Assembly (NCBI GenBank): GCA_012931725.1
Contig: CM022955.1
Location: forward strand, 12,382,137 to 12,446,136
Reading direction: 5' to 3'
Length of the DNA stretch: 64,000 nt
Source: Litsea cubeba
Lineage: Eukaryota; Streptophyta; Magnoliopsida; Laurales; Lauraceae
The notes under the pieces were generated by a model that did not search any database, was not told the origin of the DNA, and saw nothing but the letters and a program-made list of their open reading frames with translations. This document shows, piece by piece, positions 48,401-58,770 of this stretch. The number at the start of each line of letters is the position of its first letter. Position 1 is the first letter of the stretch. The translations under genes and the position numbers were made by a program.

Positions 48401-49727
48401 AGTTCGACTTAGAAGTGCCTTGGTTGTGTGTATGATGATGGAATGGACTCATGTGAGGGGAACTGAAGGATCATGTGGAGTGTGTTTTTACCTTAGAGGT
48501 GACAGGTTTTATACCCGATGACTTTCAGGGGCCCAAAAAATAAGGGGAGTGTTTGCCGAAATTTTTCTAGAATCTTGAAATTCGTGCCTAGGCATGCGAG
48601 TCTCACAAAGGGAGCATTAGTAGTTTAGAGTTATATAAGTGAGATTTCATATAATAAAAAGAGAATAAGCACAATCTCTCATCAGTCTAAACCTGATAAG
48701 CAACATAGAATTGGGTTCTCAAACAACAAGGAGTGCCTGAGTGTGTGACACTTGTGATCTACGCAACTCTATATTTCGAGACATTCACAATATCAGCTAT
48801 AGATATGAAGGCATATGCTAACGATCATCATATTTTATCATGAAATCCCATGGCAGACATCGTCCATGGTATATAATAGTAGTCAAATTCAATTGATGGC
48901 ATCAAACAGACAAGATCCATAATTTTCATCAATCATTATCATATTTCAAGTTATATGGAGTTGTGCACAAAATAGTACCTGTGATGTGACCCTAAAGAAA
49001 ATAAAAAAAAATGCCCCATCTTGAGGGGTGTTTTGAATGCAACTGGGGTTGGTTTTCTTGCAAAGGTCTCAAGACAAACTTGTTAGTACAGTATTTTTAG
49101 GCCCCCTGCATAGTTTGGCTAAGGTAGCATTTTTCTTTCTCGGTAAAAATGTCAGGGGTCATTTTGGCACTCAAGCTTAGAGAATAACAAGATAGAATTG
49201 GTACCTTAGGGATTATGTTTTTCCTGCGTCCAACCAAAAGTCATTAGCAATATAAGCATGCATGAGGTGAGTGTGTGTAGGCTAGTGAGTGCTCGTGGGC
49301 AGTTGTGTATGTGATGAGGACCCAGATTGGGAAGCCGTGTGAGATAAACATATATTCGTATGTGTATATATTTAAAAAATGCCCCAGCATAAGACTAGTG
49401 TTCATTTTGGCCGTGGGCGAGAGTGTGAAAGTGGATTAGCCTCTCGATCCATGATTGTCACCTTGGTGGCAAAGTAATCTTCCCTAACTATCCTTTGGAG
49501 GTCGAGCCCTCACAGGCCCCCCTTTGTAGCTGCTTAGTCTTTTCAGCTGAACTTTAGAAAGTACTTGACCGCCTCCGGGGCTCATTTGTGAGTAGTGTTC
49601 GTGTGTGGGGGTGGTGAGTCACCGTGCTTCTTTTGTGTTGTGGTTTTAGACCACCTTTTGCTTAGTCCGCTTGAATAAGTACCCATGTCACTCCAACGAG
49701 CCTAATTCTAATAGATTTTTTTTTGGA

Positions 49728-50160
49728 CATGTGACCGTGCAATGCCTGGGTCCCTTAAGCTTTCTAATTAACCCATGTAACGAGCATTAGGCCAATGACT
49801 CCCAAATCAGATGGCTTTAGGGCACTAGGTACGTAAATACCCCTATGGGCTTACTGGCTCGGGCTAAAAAGGCTACGAACCCAGACTAGTCACAAAACTT
49901 TTATTCTTTTCAAGACTCTAACTAAACACTTTTTTTTAAGTATCTGAATGTGCAATGTCTAGGTCCCTTAAGCTTTCTAATTAACCCATGTAACGAGCAT
50001 TAGGTCAATGACTCCCAAACCAGATGGCTTTAGGGCACTAGGTATGTAAATACCCCTACGGGCTTACTGGCTCGGGCTAAAAAGGCTACGAACCCAGACT
50101 AGGCACGAAACTTTTTATTCTTTTCAAGACTAATTCTAACTAAACACCCTCTTTTTTTTT
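49728..50160 (+). repeat. 214-bp tandem duplication
   Basis: The block from GTGCAATG-CT-GGTCCCTTA to TTTATTCTTTTCAAGAC is present twice (starting about 49737 and 49951) with a few differences. Confidence 0.9.
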
Positions 50161-50399
50161 GACATACGATCAAAAAGCTTTCGTGACATGGGCAAACTTA
50201 CCTACAAACCTTCACATTGGATGGGTTTAACCGTGCAGAATTTGTTTGGGGCAAACTCACCATTTTGTGTATTTTTAAGTGCTGGTGTGTGTTCGAGTTC
50301 CAAGCTTGATCAGAGTGCATCTCTTCGGTCCTCCTACGAGATTTCTACAACTACGCCAGGGAGCAAGGAGGGTCATACTCCGCAAGAAATAGGGAGAGG

Positions 50400-51206
50400 T
50401 CATACTGTGTACCTTTTTAGATACATAGCGTTCCATGGATCGGGGAGCTCTTCCCCATCTGTATTCACTAGTCTATATGCATTTCCAGGATATACTTCCT
50501 TAATTGCATAAGGGCCTTCCCAATTGGGTCGTGACTTACCTCTAGGATGCGGAAGCTGGGATGGAGTGATGCGCTTTAGCACAAAGTCGCCAATCTTGAA
50601 TTTTCTTTGTTTGACATGTTTGTCGTAGGCTCTGGCAATTCGCTTCCGGTATACTTGTGCATGCTCTGCTGCTTTCATTCTTTTCTCGTCGAGTAGGTCT
50701 AGCTGAAGTAACAATGCTTCTCTCCTCTGGTCTTCTATTATATCTTCATTTAGCTGGATGCGCAGTGATGGATGAAGAACTTCGAGGGGAAGGACTGCTT
50801 CCATTCCATAGGTCAAAGAGTATGGGGTTTCTCCTGTAGGAGTTCTTATGGAAGTCCGGTACGCCCGCAACGCTTCGACCAAATGGTCTGGCCAATCACT
50901 ACCTTTGGCGGTTTGCACAGTCTTTTTGATGATCTTCAGTAAGGTCTTGTTGGTTGCTTCGGCTTGACCATTTTCTTGGGGATTATGGGTTGAATGATGC
51001 AGTTCTATATCATATTTTGTGCACAAGTCGTTCATTTGTTGGGATATAAACTGTGGGCCATTGTCTGTTATGAATGCTTTAGGGATGCCAAACCTGGCTA
51101 TTATATTCTTTTTAATGAATTTGACTACAGAGGTAGCCTTAATATTGACATATGCCTTAGTTGTTGTTGTTATTATGAATGCCTCGAATGTAGTCAGACG
51201 AATCAC
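50400..51206 (-). pseudogene. Ty3/gypsy integrase, N-terminally truncated
   Basis: The 268-codon open frame has the second half of the integrase core: FGIPKAFITDNGPQF (Asp48), HNPQENGQAEATNK (Glu83; 34 residues between the two, one fewer than the usual 35), DWPDHLVEALRAYRT, TGETPYSLTYGMEAVLP. Then comes the C-terminal domain with FKIGDFVLKR and RPNWEGPYAI, ending DPWNAMYLKRY. The HHCC finger and first catalytic Asp are missing; upstream is non-matching sequence with AAC repeats. It resembles Tat-lineage integrases. It cannot be active alone, although the remaining frame is intact. Confidence 0.92.
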
Positions 51207-51536
51207 AATCTTTGGTACCCACTAATTTATAAACATCCATCCATCATTAATAATTGTGGTTCCTAAGGCAGTCCCGGTTTTGAAGTAATGGGAAAAAAAA
51301 CTTACAATCTGTCTCATTAATCTGACTTATGACCTATTCTAGTTGCGATTGTCCAACTAGAGGGATTGTTCACTGCTTTGGCTCGCCTATGCCTTTTATG
51401 ATGATCAGACAATTGTGTTTTTATATTGTTTATACTTTTTTTTTTGGTTTGTGATTTTTGATTTTTTTTTTTGTGTTTTTAGGGTTTTGTGATTTTTATG
51501 GGTTTTTTTTTTTTTGTGTATAATCCTAACTAATAG

Positions 51537-53681
51537 CTAATTCATTCGGGCCTTCTTGAACTTGGAGCCCTTCATTGGCATAAAGCCAAGGATTTGTCTA
51601 GCATGCTTATGATTTTCATTTGTGTGTGCTAGTGATGTGTTGCGCATCTTGAATATTTCGACCATTCGAAAGCGTGCGCGTTTAAGACCTCTCGACCTAC
51701 GTGTTTTTATCAATGGGTGCTTGGTATGGGTCTTATCATTTTGCTCTCTTCGGAAACGAGAGCGTTGAAACATCTTCGACCTCCGCCATTTGGGCCTTGG
51801 TCTGATGACAACACATTTTATTTTATTTTGGTATTTTCTTTGATAGCTTTGAATTGTTCTAGGTGATAGGATAATGTGTTTAGCCCATAAGCCTTTATTT
51901 TGGTCCATCCGAAAACGAGACCGTTGAAATATTTTAGACCTCCGCCATTTGGGCCTTGGTCTCATATTACCAAGTTTTATATATGTCACATTATGTTTCT
52001 TTGTTTGATAATGTGGATATGATTTCACTCGTTGATGCATTAAGATAAGGCTCTTATATCGGGGATCTTCAGTTTGCCTTGGCCGAAAACGAGAGCGTTG
52101 AAATGTTTTGGATCTCCGCCATTTGGGCCTTGGCCTTAAAGAGTTTAAACAACTAGTGGATTTGGGATCTTTAAAAGATGATTTTCTATTTTTCTTTGAT
52201 GATCTTTGGTCTTTTGTTTTCTTAATTGTTTGACCCTCATCTTTTGTGTGAAACGTGTGATTTTCCCTTTTTCTTCTGGCTCTAGGTTTTGTTGTAGTGC
52301 GTCTAGCTTCCTTAAATGTAGTTCGTCCATGTTTTGTTAGGCGTGCTCTAAATTTTCTTTGTAACCTAGCAGACTTACATCGTGAGAGTCTTTGAGCAAG
52401 GGTGTAATTTTGACATTTTGGTTGTGCCACTACTGGAAGGTCATGTGGTATAAGATTTTCCTTAGTCGTGGGCATTTCTACATTGTTCTTTGGGACAATT
52501 GGAATCATAGGTGGCACATTTGGGCAAATACCAGAAAGTTCTTCTATGGTCAAGTCTCCAAAAGTCTTTCCTAAAGCTTCGGGAGTGGTCTCATTCCTTT
52601 CATGGAAACTAAAAGGATCAAACTCTATTTGGCTTTCTAGTTCGGGAATGATTTCTGTTGTTGTGCTTGGATTTTGATTTTTATGGGCAGGGTACCATTC
52701 TAGGTGAAGGATCGGAGTTGAATAAACTCTTGGTAGTTGTCTCTTCTCAAAGTATTCTATGTAATCTTGGCTCATGATTATTGGATTGGTCAAGGGCGGG
52801 CATGGTAAACCTTTTAGAATACTTTGAAGTCTTAGTCTCGCATTTAGATGGGCCTTAATCAGGGCTAGAATAGGACTATGTTCTATCTCATTGTGAAAGT
52901 CATGCTTGTCCCCTAAGATTGACTCAATCATATTGTTATCTTTTGATCTTCTAAGAGGGTTTGACCTATGAGGCTCACTAGTCAAGACACCGTTTGATTG
53001 TGGTTCCTCCTTTAGGGTCTTTTCTAATGAGATGGTAGGATCTATGTGAGAGCTTCCTCGTTGGATTTCAATGGTAGGCCTAACGGTCTCTTGGTGCTGA
53101 TTCTTAGGTGGTGCTTTGGACTCGTTAATGAGATCGGATGGCTTTATTCGTTCTAATGGCATGCTCGACCTAATAGGCATCTTTCTAACCTCTGACTTGA
53201 GTTTCTCTATGTCCTCTTGTAATTCGTTAAACATGTTCGTATCTAGAAATTCAAATCCAGACTCTTTGTCAACCTTTCTTGGTTTAGATGGCGTTGGAAT
53301 GGGTTCAGGATGCATTGGTTTGGGTTTAGGGTGGTTTTGTTTATCATTTGGTTGCGTGTTTGCTGTAGATGTTTGGATCATGATTTGGGTTTTGCATGAT
53401 GGTGTAGGATCCAAGTTCTTTCGTTTGTATTGTGGTCTATGTCTTTTAGTGGTATTGGTCATAGAATGAGGTTTTGGACCTTGTATGATTTTGTTCGTTT
53501 GGGTTTGGTGTTTTATTTCAAATGAAGATGGTTTAACCAGTTTCTGAGTTTCCACACTTGATTCAGAGTCATTCGGTTCAAACCTGACTGGTTCATGTGT
53601 TTCAGATCTTATGACATCAAAATCCTTAATTAATTCATCCACTCGTTCCATTTGATGGTAAAGCATCTTCATAGTCATCAT
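51537..53681 (-). CDS. Unrecognised 714-aa ORF with repeated basic RPRPKWRRSK motifs
   Basis: I do not recognise this protein. Residues 1-150 are polar (many N, Q, T, P, K). A middle segment (about 150-440) has ordinary composition, for example FEFLDTNMFNELQEDIEKL (possible helix). From about 440 it is strongly basic. RPRPKWRRSK-FQRSRFR occurs at residues 516-533, 574-591 and 627-644, with a shortened copy RRSRGLKRARFR at 661-672; spacing is 58 and 53 residues. There are no RT, protease, zinc-knuckle or membrane motifs. It sits where gag-pol would be expected, upstream of the integrase remnant, and shares frame with the short ORF at 53766-54044 across a single stop. It may be the C-terminal part of a longer element-specific protein comparable in position to ORF1 of Ogre/Tat elements. 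An Arg-rich, nucleic-acid-binding role is inference only. Confidence 0.6.
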   Translation of the reverse strand: MMTMKMLYHQMERVDELIKDFDVIRSETHEPVRFEPNDSESSVETQKLVKPSSFEIKHQTQTNKIIQGPKPHSMTNTTKRHRPQYKRKNLDPTPSCKTQIMIQTSTANTQPNDKQNHPKPKPMHPEPIPTPSKPRKVDKESGFEFLDTNMFNELQEDIEKLKSEVRKMPIRSSMPLERIKPSDLINESKAPPKNQHQETVRPTIEIQRGSSHIDPTISLEKTLKEEPQSNGVLTSEPHRSNPLRRSKDNNMIESILGDKHDFHNEIEHSPILALIKAHLNARLRLQSILKGLPCPPLTNPIIMSQDYIEYFEKRQLPRVYSTPILHLEWYPAHKNQNPSTTTEIIPELESQIEFDPFSFHERNETTPEALGKTFGDLTIEELSGICPNVPPMIPIVPKNNVEMPTTKENLIPHDLPVVAQPKCQNYTLAQRLSRCKSARLQRKFRARLTKHGRTTFKEARRTTTKPRARRKRENHTFHTKDEGQTIKKTKDQRSSKKNRKSSFKDPKSTSCLNSLRPRPKWRRSKTFQRSRFRPRQTEDPRYKSLILMHQRVKSYPHYQTKKHNVTYIKLGNMRPRPKWRRSKIFQRSRFRMDQNKGLWAKHIILSPRTIQSYQRKYQNKIKCVVIRPRPKWRRSKMFQRSRFRREQNDKTHTKHPLIKTRRSRGLKRARFRMVEIFKMRNTSLAHTNENHKHARQILGFMPMKGSKFKKARMN

Positions 53682-53765
53682 GAGTTCAGATTCTTCATTT
53701 AAATCATTGGGTTGTATTGCCTCGTGTGTCTTCGGTTGAATCGTTATGTCTTTTATTTGTTGTGT

Positions 53766-54044
53766 TTAATGATCTTCGTTTGGTTGTGTTTGGGGTGGCA
53801 TTTGTAGTTTTGATATTTCTGATTGGATGATTGCTTGTGATTGATCTAGTTCGTTCATTGGTTGTGTGCTGATCTGAGTTTTACCATCCCCAGGTGTTTC
53901 ATATTGTTCATAATTTTCATTAAGCATATCATAAAACTTCTCAGGAGGCATGTCTTTAAAGATGGGATCGTAGATCTCGTCAGAAGATTCAAAAGTTTGG
54001 TCATATGGTGGATAATAGGTTACTTCAGGGGCTAAAGTTGTCAA
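53766..54044 (-). pseudogene. Upstream segment of the unrecognised ORF (92 codons, acidic)
   Basis: In the same frame as the 714-aa ORF, separated by one TAA and about 27 open codons, so the two were probably once continuous. Contains TYYPPYDQTFESSDEIYDPI and MPPEKFYDMLNENYEQYETP. It is Asp/Glu/Tyr-rich, in contrast to the basic C-terminus. The sequence between 54045 and 54318 still looks coding in pieces (NDPYANTGKPLEEQLIGGE; RRLMTEEIKIPTLWKGYEVE) but has stops and a frame change. Confidence 0.5.
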
Positions 54045-54318
54045 ATATGGAGGATCATAGGTCCAATTCTTGAGAACATGATCTGGTAAGCTATCAGTTA
54101 TGGGATGCGGTGAAATATGTTCTGAGAATTCGTATCCCCTCTTCTACTTCATAGCCCTTCCATAATGTCGGGATCTTGATCTCTTCGGTCATAAGTCTCC
54201 TTAGAGTTTCTGAGATTAATCCAAGTTTCCATTCTAGTTATTCACCACCTATCAATTGTTCTTCAAGGGGCTTCCCTGTGTTTGCATATGGATCATTTTT
54301 CGGAGTGATGCTCTTAAA

Positions 54319-55281
54319 CTAGTCGAGGTTGGGCAACTCTAGCTCACTTATGTCCACCATTTTAGCAAACTCTTCCTGGATCTGTTTTCGAGATACTTTG
54401 GTTTTGCATGGTAAAAATGGATTTTGGGTTCTAGCATTTGTGGGTGAGTTTCTTTCGTGGTTTTGATTAGATGTCTGACTAAGTTGGTCGGTCAGAGCGT
54501 GAGTGGATTGTTGATATATGATCGTTGGAGATTGGGTTAGTGGATGGATTGAGTTGGATGGTATGGTTGGGCGTAACTGGAATTGGTCAATGATTATGGC
54601 AGGTGGTGTTGTTTGGTTGAATGGTGAGGGTTGGGTGGGATGATGGCTTTCATTGGATGGCGTGGATTGGAATGGTTGATAGGTCAGATAAAGATGCATA
54701 ATTATGGATGGTTGGATAAGTTGATTGAATTGATGAGGTTGGATGGTTTCGATTGGTGAAGGAATTTGATTGGATGGGATGGTTTGGATGGACTGGTAGG
54801 TTTGAATGGGCGAATGAGTTTGATTGGATGGGATGGATTGGTTGGATTTGTAGGTTTGATTGGGATGGATTAGGATTTGGTTTGTCGTTATATAGTGTGT
54901 GTTTTGGATGTAGATTCGTTGATTATTAAGGTTTAAATCTTGATTTATGTCATGATTAATGTGCATTGTGTTTTGATTTGATTGAGTGTAATATTGTTGA
55001 GTCGGTTGGGAAGTAGTTTGATATGATTGTGGATGATGGATTGAGCCATGGTATGGTCTTATATGTTCATATGGGATGTGATTGTTTAAGTCTTCGTTTT
55101 CATAAAAGTGTTGCATAGATTTGAGGGAAAAGGTCTGAGTCGTTACAGTTTGGTTGGAAAGGTATCGATAATTTTGTGTTTCGTTGTGGTAGTGTTGGTT
55201 TATATTCGTGCATGAGTCATTTAACTTTTCAAAATCTTGAGTCGTGTTGTTCGTGTGAGATTGGTAATTTGAGTCGAGCAT
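54319..55281 (-). CDS. Unrecognised 320-aa ORF, Gln/Asn/Ser/Thr/Pro-rich
   Basis: The first ORF after the primer site of the giant element. Residues about 100-265 are a low-complexity run built of variants of PIQTYQSIQTIPSNQ, with tandem-like PSNQ and PSPI phrases. The C-terminus returns to normal composition (KTKVSRKQIQEEFAKMVDI, SELELPNLD). It is probably the N-terminal third of the same ancestral protein as 51537-54044, now in another frame. There is no signal peptide and no known domain. It could be a disordered, prion-like segment. Confidence 0.5.
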   Translation of the reverse strand: MLDSNYQSHTNNTTQDFEKLNDSCTNINQHYHNETQNYRYLSNQTVTTQTFSLKSMQHFYENEDLNNHIPYEHIRPYHGSIHHPQSYQTTSQPTQQYYTQSNQNTMHINHDINQDLNLNNQRIYIQNTHYITTNQILIHPNQTYKSNQSIPSNQTHSPIQTYQSIQTIPSNQIPSPIETIQPHQFNQLIQPSIIMHLYLTYQPFQSTPSNESHHPTQPSPFNQTTPPAIIIDQFQLRPTIPSNSIHPLTQSPTIIYQQSTHALTDQLSQTSNQNHERNSPTNARTQNPFLPCKTKVSRKQIQEEFAKMVDISELELPNLD

Positions 55282-55670
55282 GTATGATCTTTGGGATGCA
55301 ATTGTTCGATGTGGATTTTAATACGCCATCTTATATTCGACTTCCAAATCAATTCCCAAACAAAATTATATAGCACCAAGAGAATTTTATGGTTTAAATT
55401 AGAAGGGAGGGAGGAGAAGAGAAGTTTTTTTTTTTTTTCAATTTTATTTTAGTGATGAAAGGGTAAAGTTTTAATGATGGTTTATTTCTTATGTTATAAT
55501 TAGGGAAGGCTTAGTGGGCGGTCCAATCGGACCTTAGGTTTTAATTTTCGGACTGCACTCATAACAACCCTAAACTGAATGAGACACGGACATCTGATCA
55601 TTGATTGGATGTTCGTGTCCTAGAATAAAACCCCAGAAAGACCCAAATAAATGACAGGAAAACAAAAGAT

Positions 55671-55688
55671 GTCCCATCACGATCGCCA
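55671..55688 (-). other. Primer-binding site of the giant element
   Basis: The minus strand reads TGGCGATCGTGATGGGAC, three bases (GCC) after the LTR end ..CCGACA. It has the same layout and the TGGC...TGGGAC frame as the outer element's site at 33547. Confidence 0.7.
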
Positions 55689-57011
55689 GGCTGTCGGATG
55701 TGAATTTCGAACCCCCCCCCCAAAAGAAAGAAAGTTTTGCGTGGGAAATCTCTATTAAATTTAAATCTCTATTAAACAATATATGCTATTTAAATTTTAC
55801 ATCAAAAATGAGGATTCCGACTACCCTCAAAATCAATGGATCACAATCGCCAGCTACGGTAATGGTCATAACACCGTTCTTCGACTAAAGCCGAACAAAT
55901 GTGGGGAGAAAATAAGTGGGTGGGTCCTTCCTCTCGTCTAATGTGCTGCCAGCAACACACGACGGTTGTCCTGTCACATTAATTTGGGTCTCTTTGGGTC
56001 TGTTTAATATAGGGTCAATTCAGGGTCATGAGTCAAAGTCCAAATAAAGGTTAATCCTCACACAACATATATAATCATAATAGATCCAAGTAAAATAAAG
56101 TAACTAAAGTAAAGAAAATAAATGGGGGACATGCCAAATATTTAAGAAGAGGATCGGCCCCGTTCCCGGGTATCCCCTTCAGATCCCTTGGCAAAATAAG
56201 GTTTAAAGGCTGACTTTTCAAATCAAAATGATGATGCAAATGAGATTTTAACTTGTGATTTCTGTGTTTTTCGTGTGCGATACACGAGTGATAAAAATGA
56301 AAGGCCGATGGGCCGTAATTGATTGGAGGTGGCCGATGGGCCAGTTTTTGTTTTAGGGTGGCCGATAGGCCGTGATTGTTTAAGGGTGGCCGATGGGCCG
56401 AAGTAAAAAGTGCGTGCGAAATCACTCATCTCATCTCGTCATTCTCATTTATTCAATTTTAGAAGTCAGTTATTCATTTCCTTTTATCATTAAGTTCGAT
56501 TAAATATCTGGCACCTGAGGTGGAGGAAGAAATAAAGGGAAAATCTTTTTGGGATTATTTTGTTGGTTTTATAGTTTTTTATGGATTTTTGATATGGGGC
56601 TAGAAGGGCCTAGCTAGGGGATTTACTTGGATTTATGTAATTAATGCTTTATTACTGATCATCGGATTAACCTTAACCTAAGGTCCTAGACCGCCCGCAT
56701 CAGCTTTCCCGATTCCCTAACGGAACAGGAAGAGTGATGGGGTGAAGCCTAATGCTCTAAGCTACCTAACAAGGTAATCCAATTTAATCCTAGGGTGCAA
56801 ATAGCCAAAGTTTGATAGTTCTTGCGCCTAAGCAGTTTGTTGGGTAAGATCTTAATCGAATCGATTTCTTTTGAGTTGTGGTTCTGATTGAGAGTGGTTT
56901 AGGGATGTTTAAAGGTTCTGATTAATGTGTTTTTCTATATTTTAAAGTTGTGTTATTTTTAATTTAAATCAGAATTCTAAAAAGTAGTCGAAAATCACAT
57001 TTCAAGATTAA

Positions 57012-58770
57012 AACAGGGTAGGCGCCCAGGGGGTGGAGCCTATCCTGACAGTTTATGCTTTTCAGACTTTTCGATCTCTTTTGGAATTCCAGGGTTTTAA
57101 GGGCTATGTTTTAATCTGAGAAACGTTTTAATGTCTCTGATGTTCTAATGTCAAAGTGATGCGGTCCGGGTTTGGAAACAAAATCAAGAATTCGTGTTTT
57201 AGTGCGAGTGGAAGGATAGGTACCAAAGGGGTGGCGCCCAGGTGAATTGGTAGGATGGGCGCCCAGGGGGTGGCGCCCAGATGGATTAATGGGCTAGGCG
57301 CCCAGGGAGTGGCGCCCAGGTGGGTTGCCTGTGATTTTGTGTTGTGCCGGATGGGATTTAATTATTGGTCTTTGGGTCTGGGGATTGATTTAGGTTATGG
57401 TCTTAATTAGTTTAAGTTGTAAGGTGTTAAATTATTTGTTTTTAATTTAGTTGGTTGGGTAGGGTTGAAATGTAGGCTAGACGCCCAGAGGGTGGTGCCT
57501 AAGTGAATCTGGCAGGATGGGCACCCAGGGGGTGGCGCCCAGATGGATTGATAGGGTAGGCGCCCAAGGAGTGGTGCCCAAGTGGCTCTACCTCGCGGTT
57601 TGGTCGGTTCCAAAAGGTTTTGGGTATTAAGTCCGAATCGATTAAGGTTTAGCGTTTTAAGGTTAAATGTGTTTTATTATGTGGATTGTGATTGGATTGA
57701 GATTTTGATTAGTTAAGTTGTGAATTTGGGGCTTTTCTAAAAAAAAAAGAAAGCAAGCTGGGCGCCCAGGGTGTGGTGCCCAGGTGAATCTGGCAGGATG
57801 GGCACCCAGGGGGTGGTGCCCAGATGGATGTGTTTTATGGTTCGGTTAGGTTTTGTAATTCTTAGGTCAACTCAAGTTTGAATTGATAGGAATGTGTATT
57901 TGATGGAGGGTGTTTATTCGTGTTCAGTTGGGGATGAATTAGGTCTCAATTAATTGGGTTTAATGGTTTCCTAAGGAATGGGCAGGGTAGGTGGAGTTCA
58001 CAGGCTGGGCGCCCAGAGGGTGGTGCCCAGGTGGATTGACAGGCTAGGCGCCAAGGGGGTGGTGCCTAAGTGGATTGACAGGCTGGGCGCCCAAGGAGTG
58101 GTGCCCAGGTGACTGTCTTGAGGTTCGAGTTGATTCGATGTTCTTAAATTAATTTGAGGGTGAATTGATTAGAGTCTCAGGCTTCTTAAGTCCAAAAGTG
58201 TTTTAATGTGTTAATTCGGGTTGGTTTAATTAGAAGTTTTAATTAGGAAAGGGATAGGATGGGCGTCAGGGGAGTGGTGCCCAGGTGGATTGGAAGGCTG
58301 GGTGCCCAAGGAGTGGTGCCCAGGTGGATTGGAAGGCTGGGCGCCCAGGGAGTGGTGCCCAGGTGGATTGATAGGATAGGCGCCCAGGGAGTGGTGCCTA
58401 AGTGGATGTCTGTCTTGATTTTGTGTTGTGTATTCGTTTTAAATTAATTCAGCTTAGATTGATTAAGTTTTCAAATTTTTTAAGTTAGCAATGTTTTATT
58501 ATGTGTTGATTCAAGTTTCGTTTCAATTGGGGTGTCTTAGTGACAGGATAGGATGGACGCCTAGAGGGTGGCGCCCAGATGGACTTGGCAGGCAGGGCAC
58601 CCAGGGGGTGGCGCCCAGAGGGATTTGGCAACAGGGCACCCAGGGGGTGGCGCCCAAATGGACTTGGCAGGCAGGGCACCCAGGGGGTGGCGCCCAGAGG
58701 GATTTGGCAACAGGGCACCTAGGGGGTGGCGCCCAGATGGACTGTGTTTTATGTTTAGATTCTTTTTTAT
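57012..58770 (+). repeat. Main cluster of GGCGCC hairpin units
   Basis: About 21 units of the form TGGGCGCCCAGGGAGTGGTG followed by CCCAGGTGGA, spaced about 38-43 bp within sub-clusters (e.g. 57254/57293; 58004/58042/58081; 58257/58297/58337/58375; 58551-58710). Each has TGGGC(G/A)CC and GGTGCCCA/GGCGCCCA arms around a 6-9 base centre. The same cluster occupies 35460-37080 in the left LTR. Confidence 0.92.

Larger units (their letters stand above)
43294..50399 (-). other. 3' internal region of the giant element, non-coding
   Basis: About 7 kb between integrase and 3' LTR. It contains scattered GGCGCC units (44685, 44760-45390, 45668, 45866), an ~80-bp tandem repeat, T/G-rich stretches (45900-47900, including many T runs) and a 214-bp tandem duplication (49728-50160). 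I see no conserved coding sequence. A short plus-strand stretch near 47880-48200 looks as if it might once have coded but matches nothing I can name. Confidence 0.5.

Noticed and set aside
57012..58770. CRISPR-like array (regular ~30-bp repeats, ~40-bp spacing)
   Set aside because: Plant retrotransposon context. Units vary, spacers are themselves repeated between copies, and the cluster is part of a duplicated LTR.
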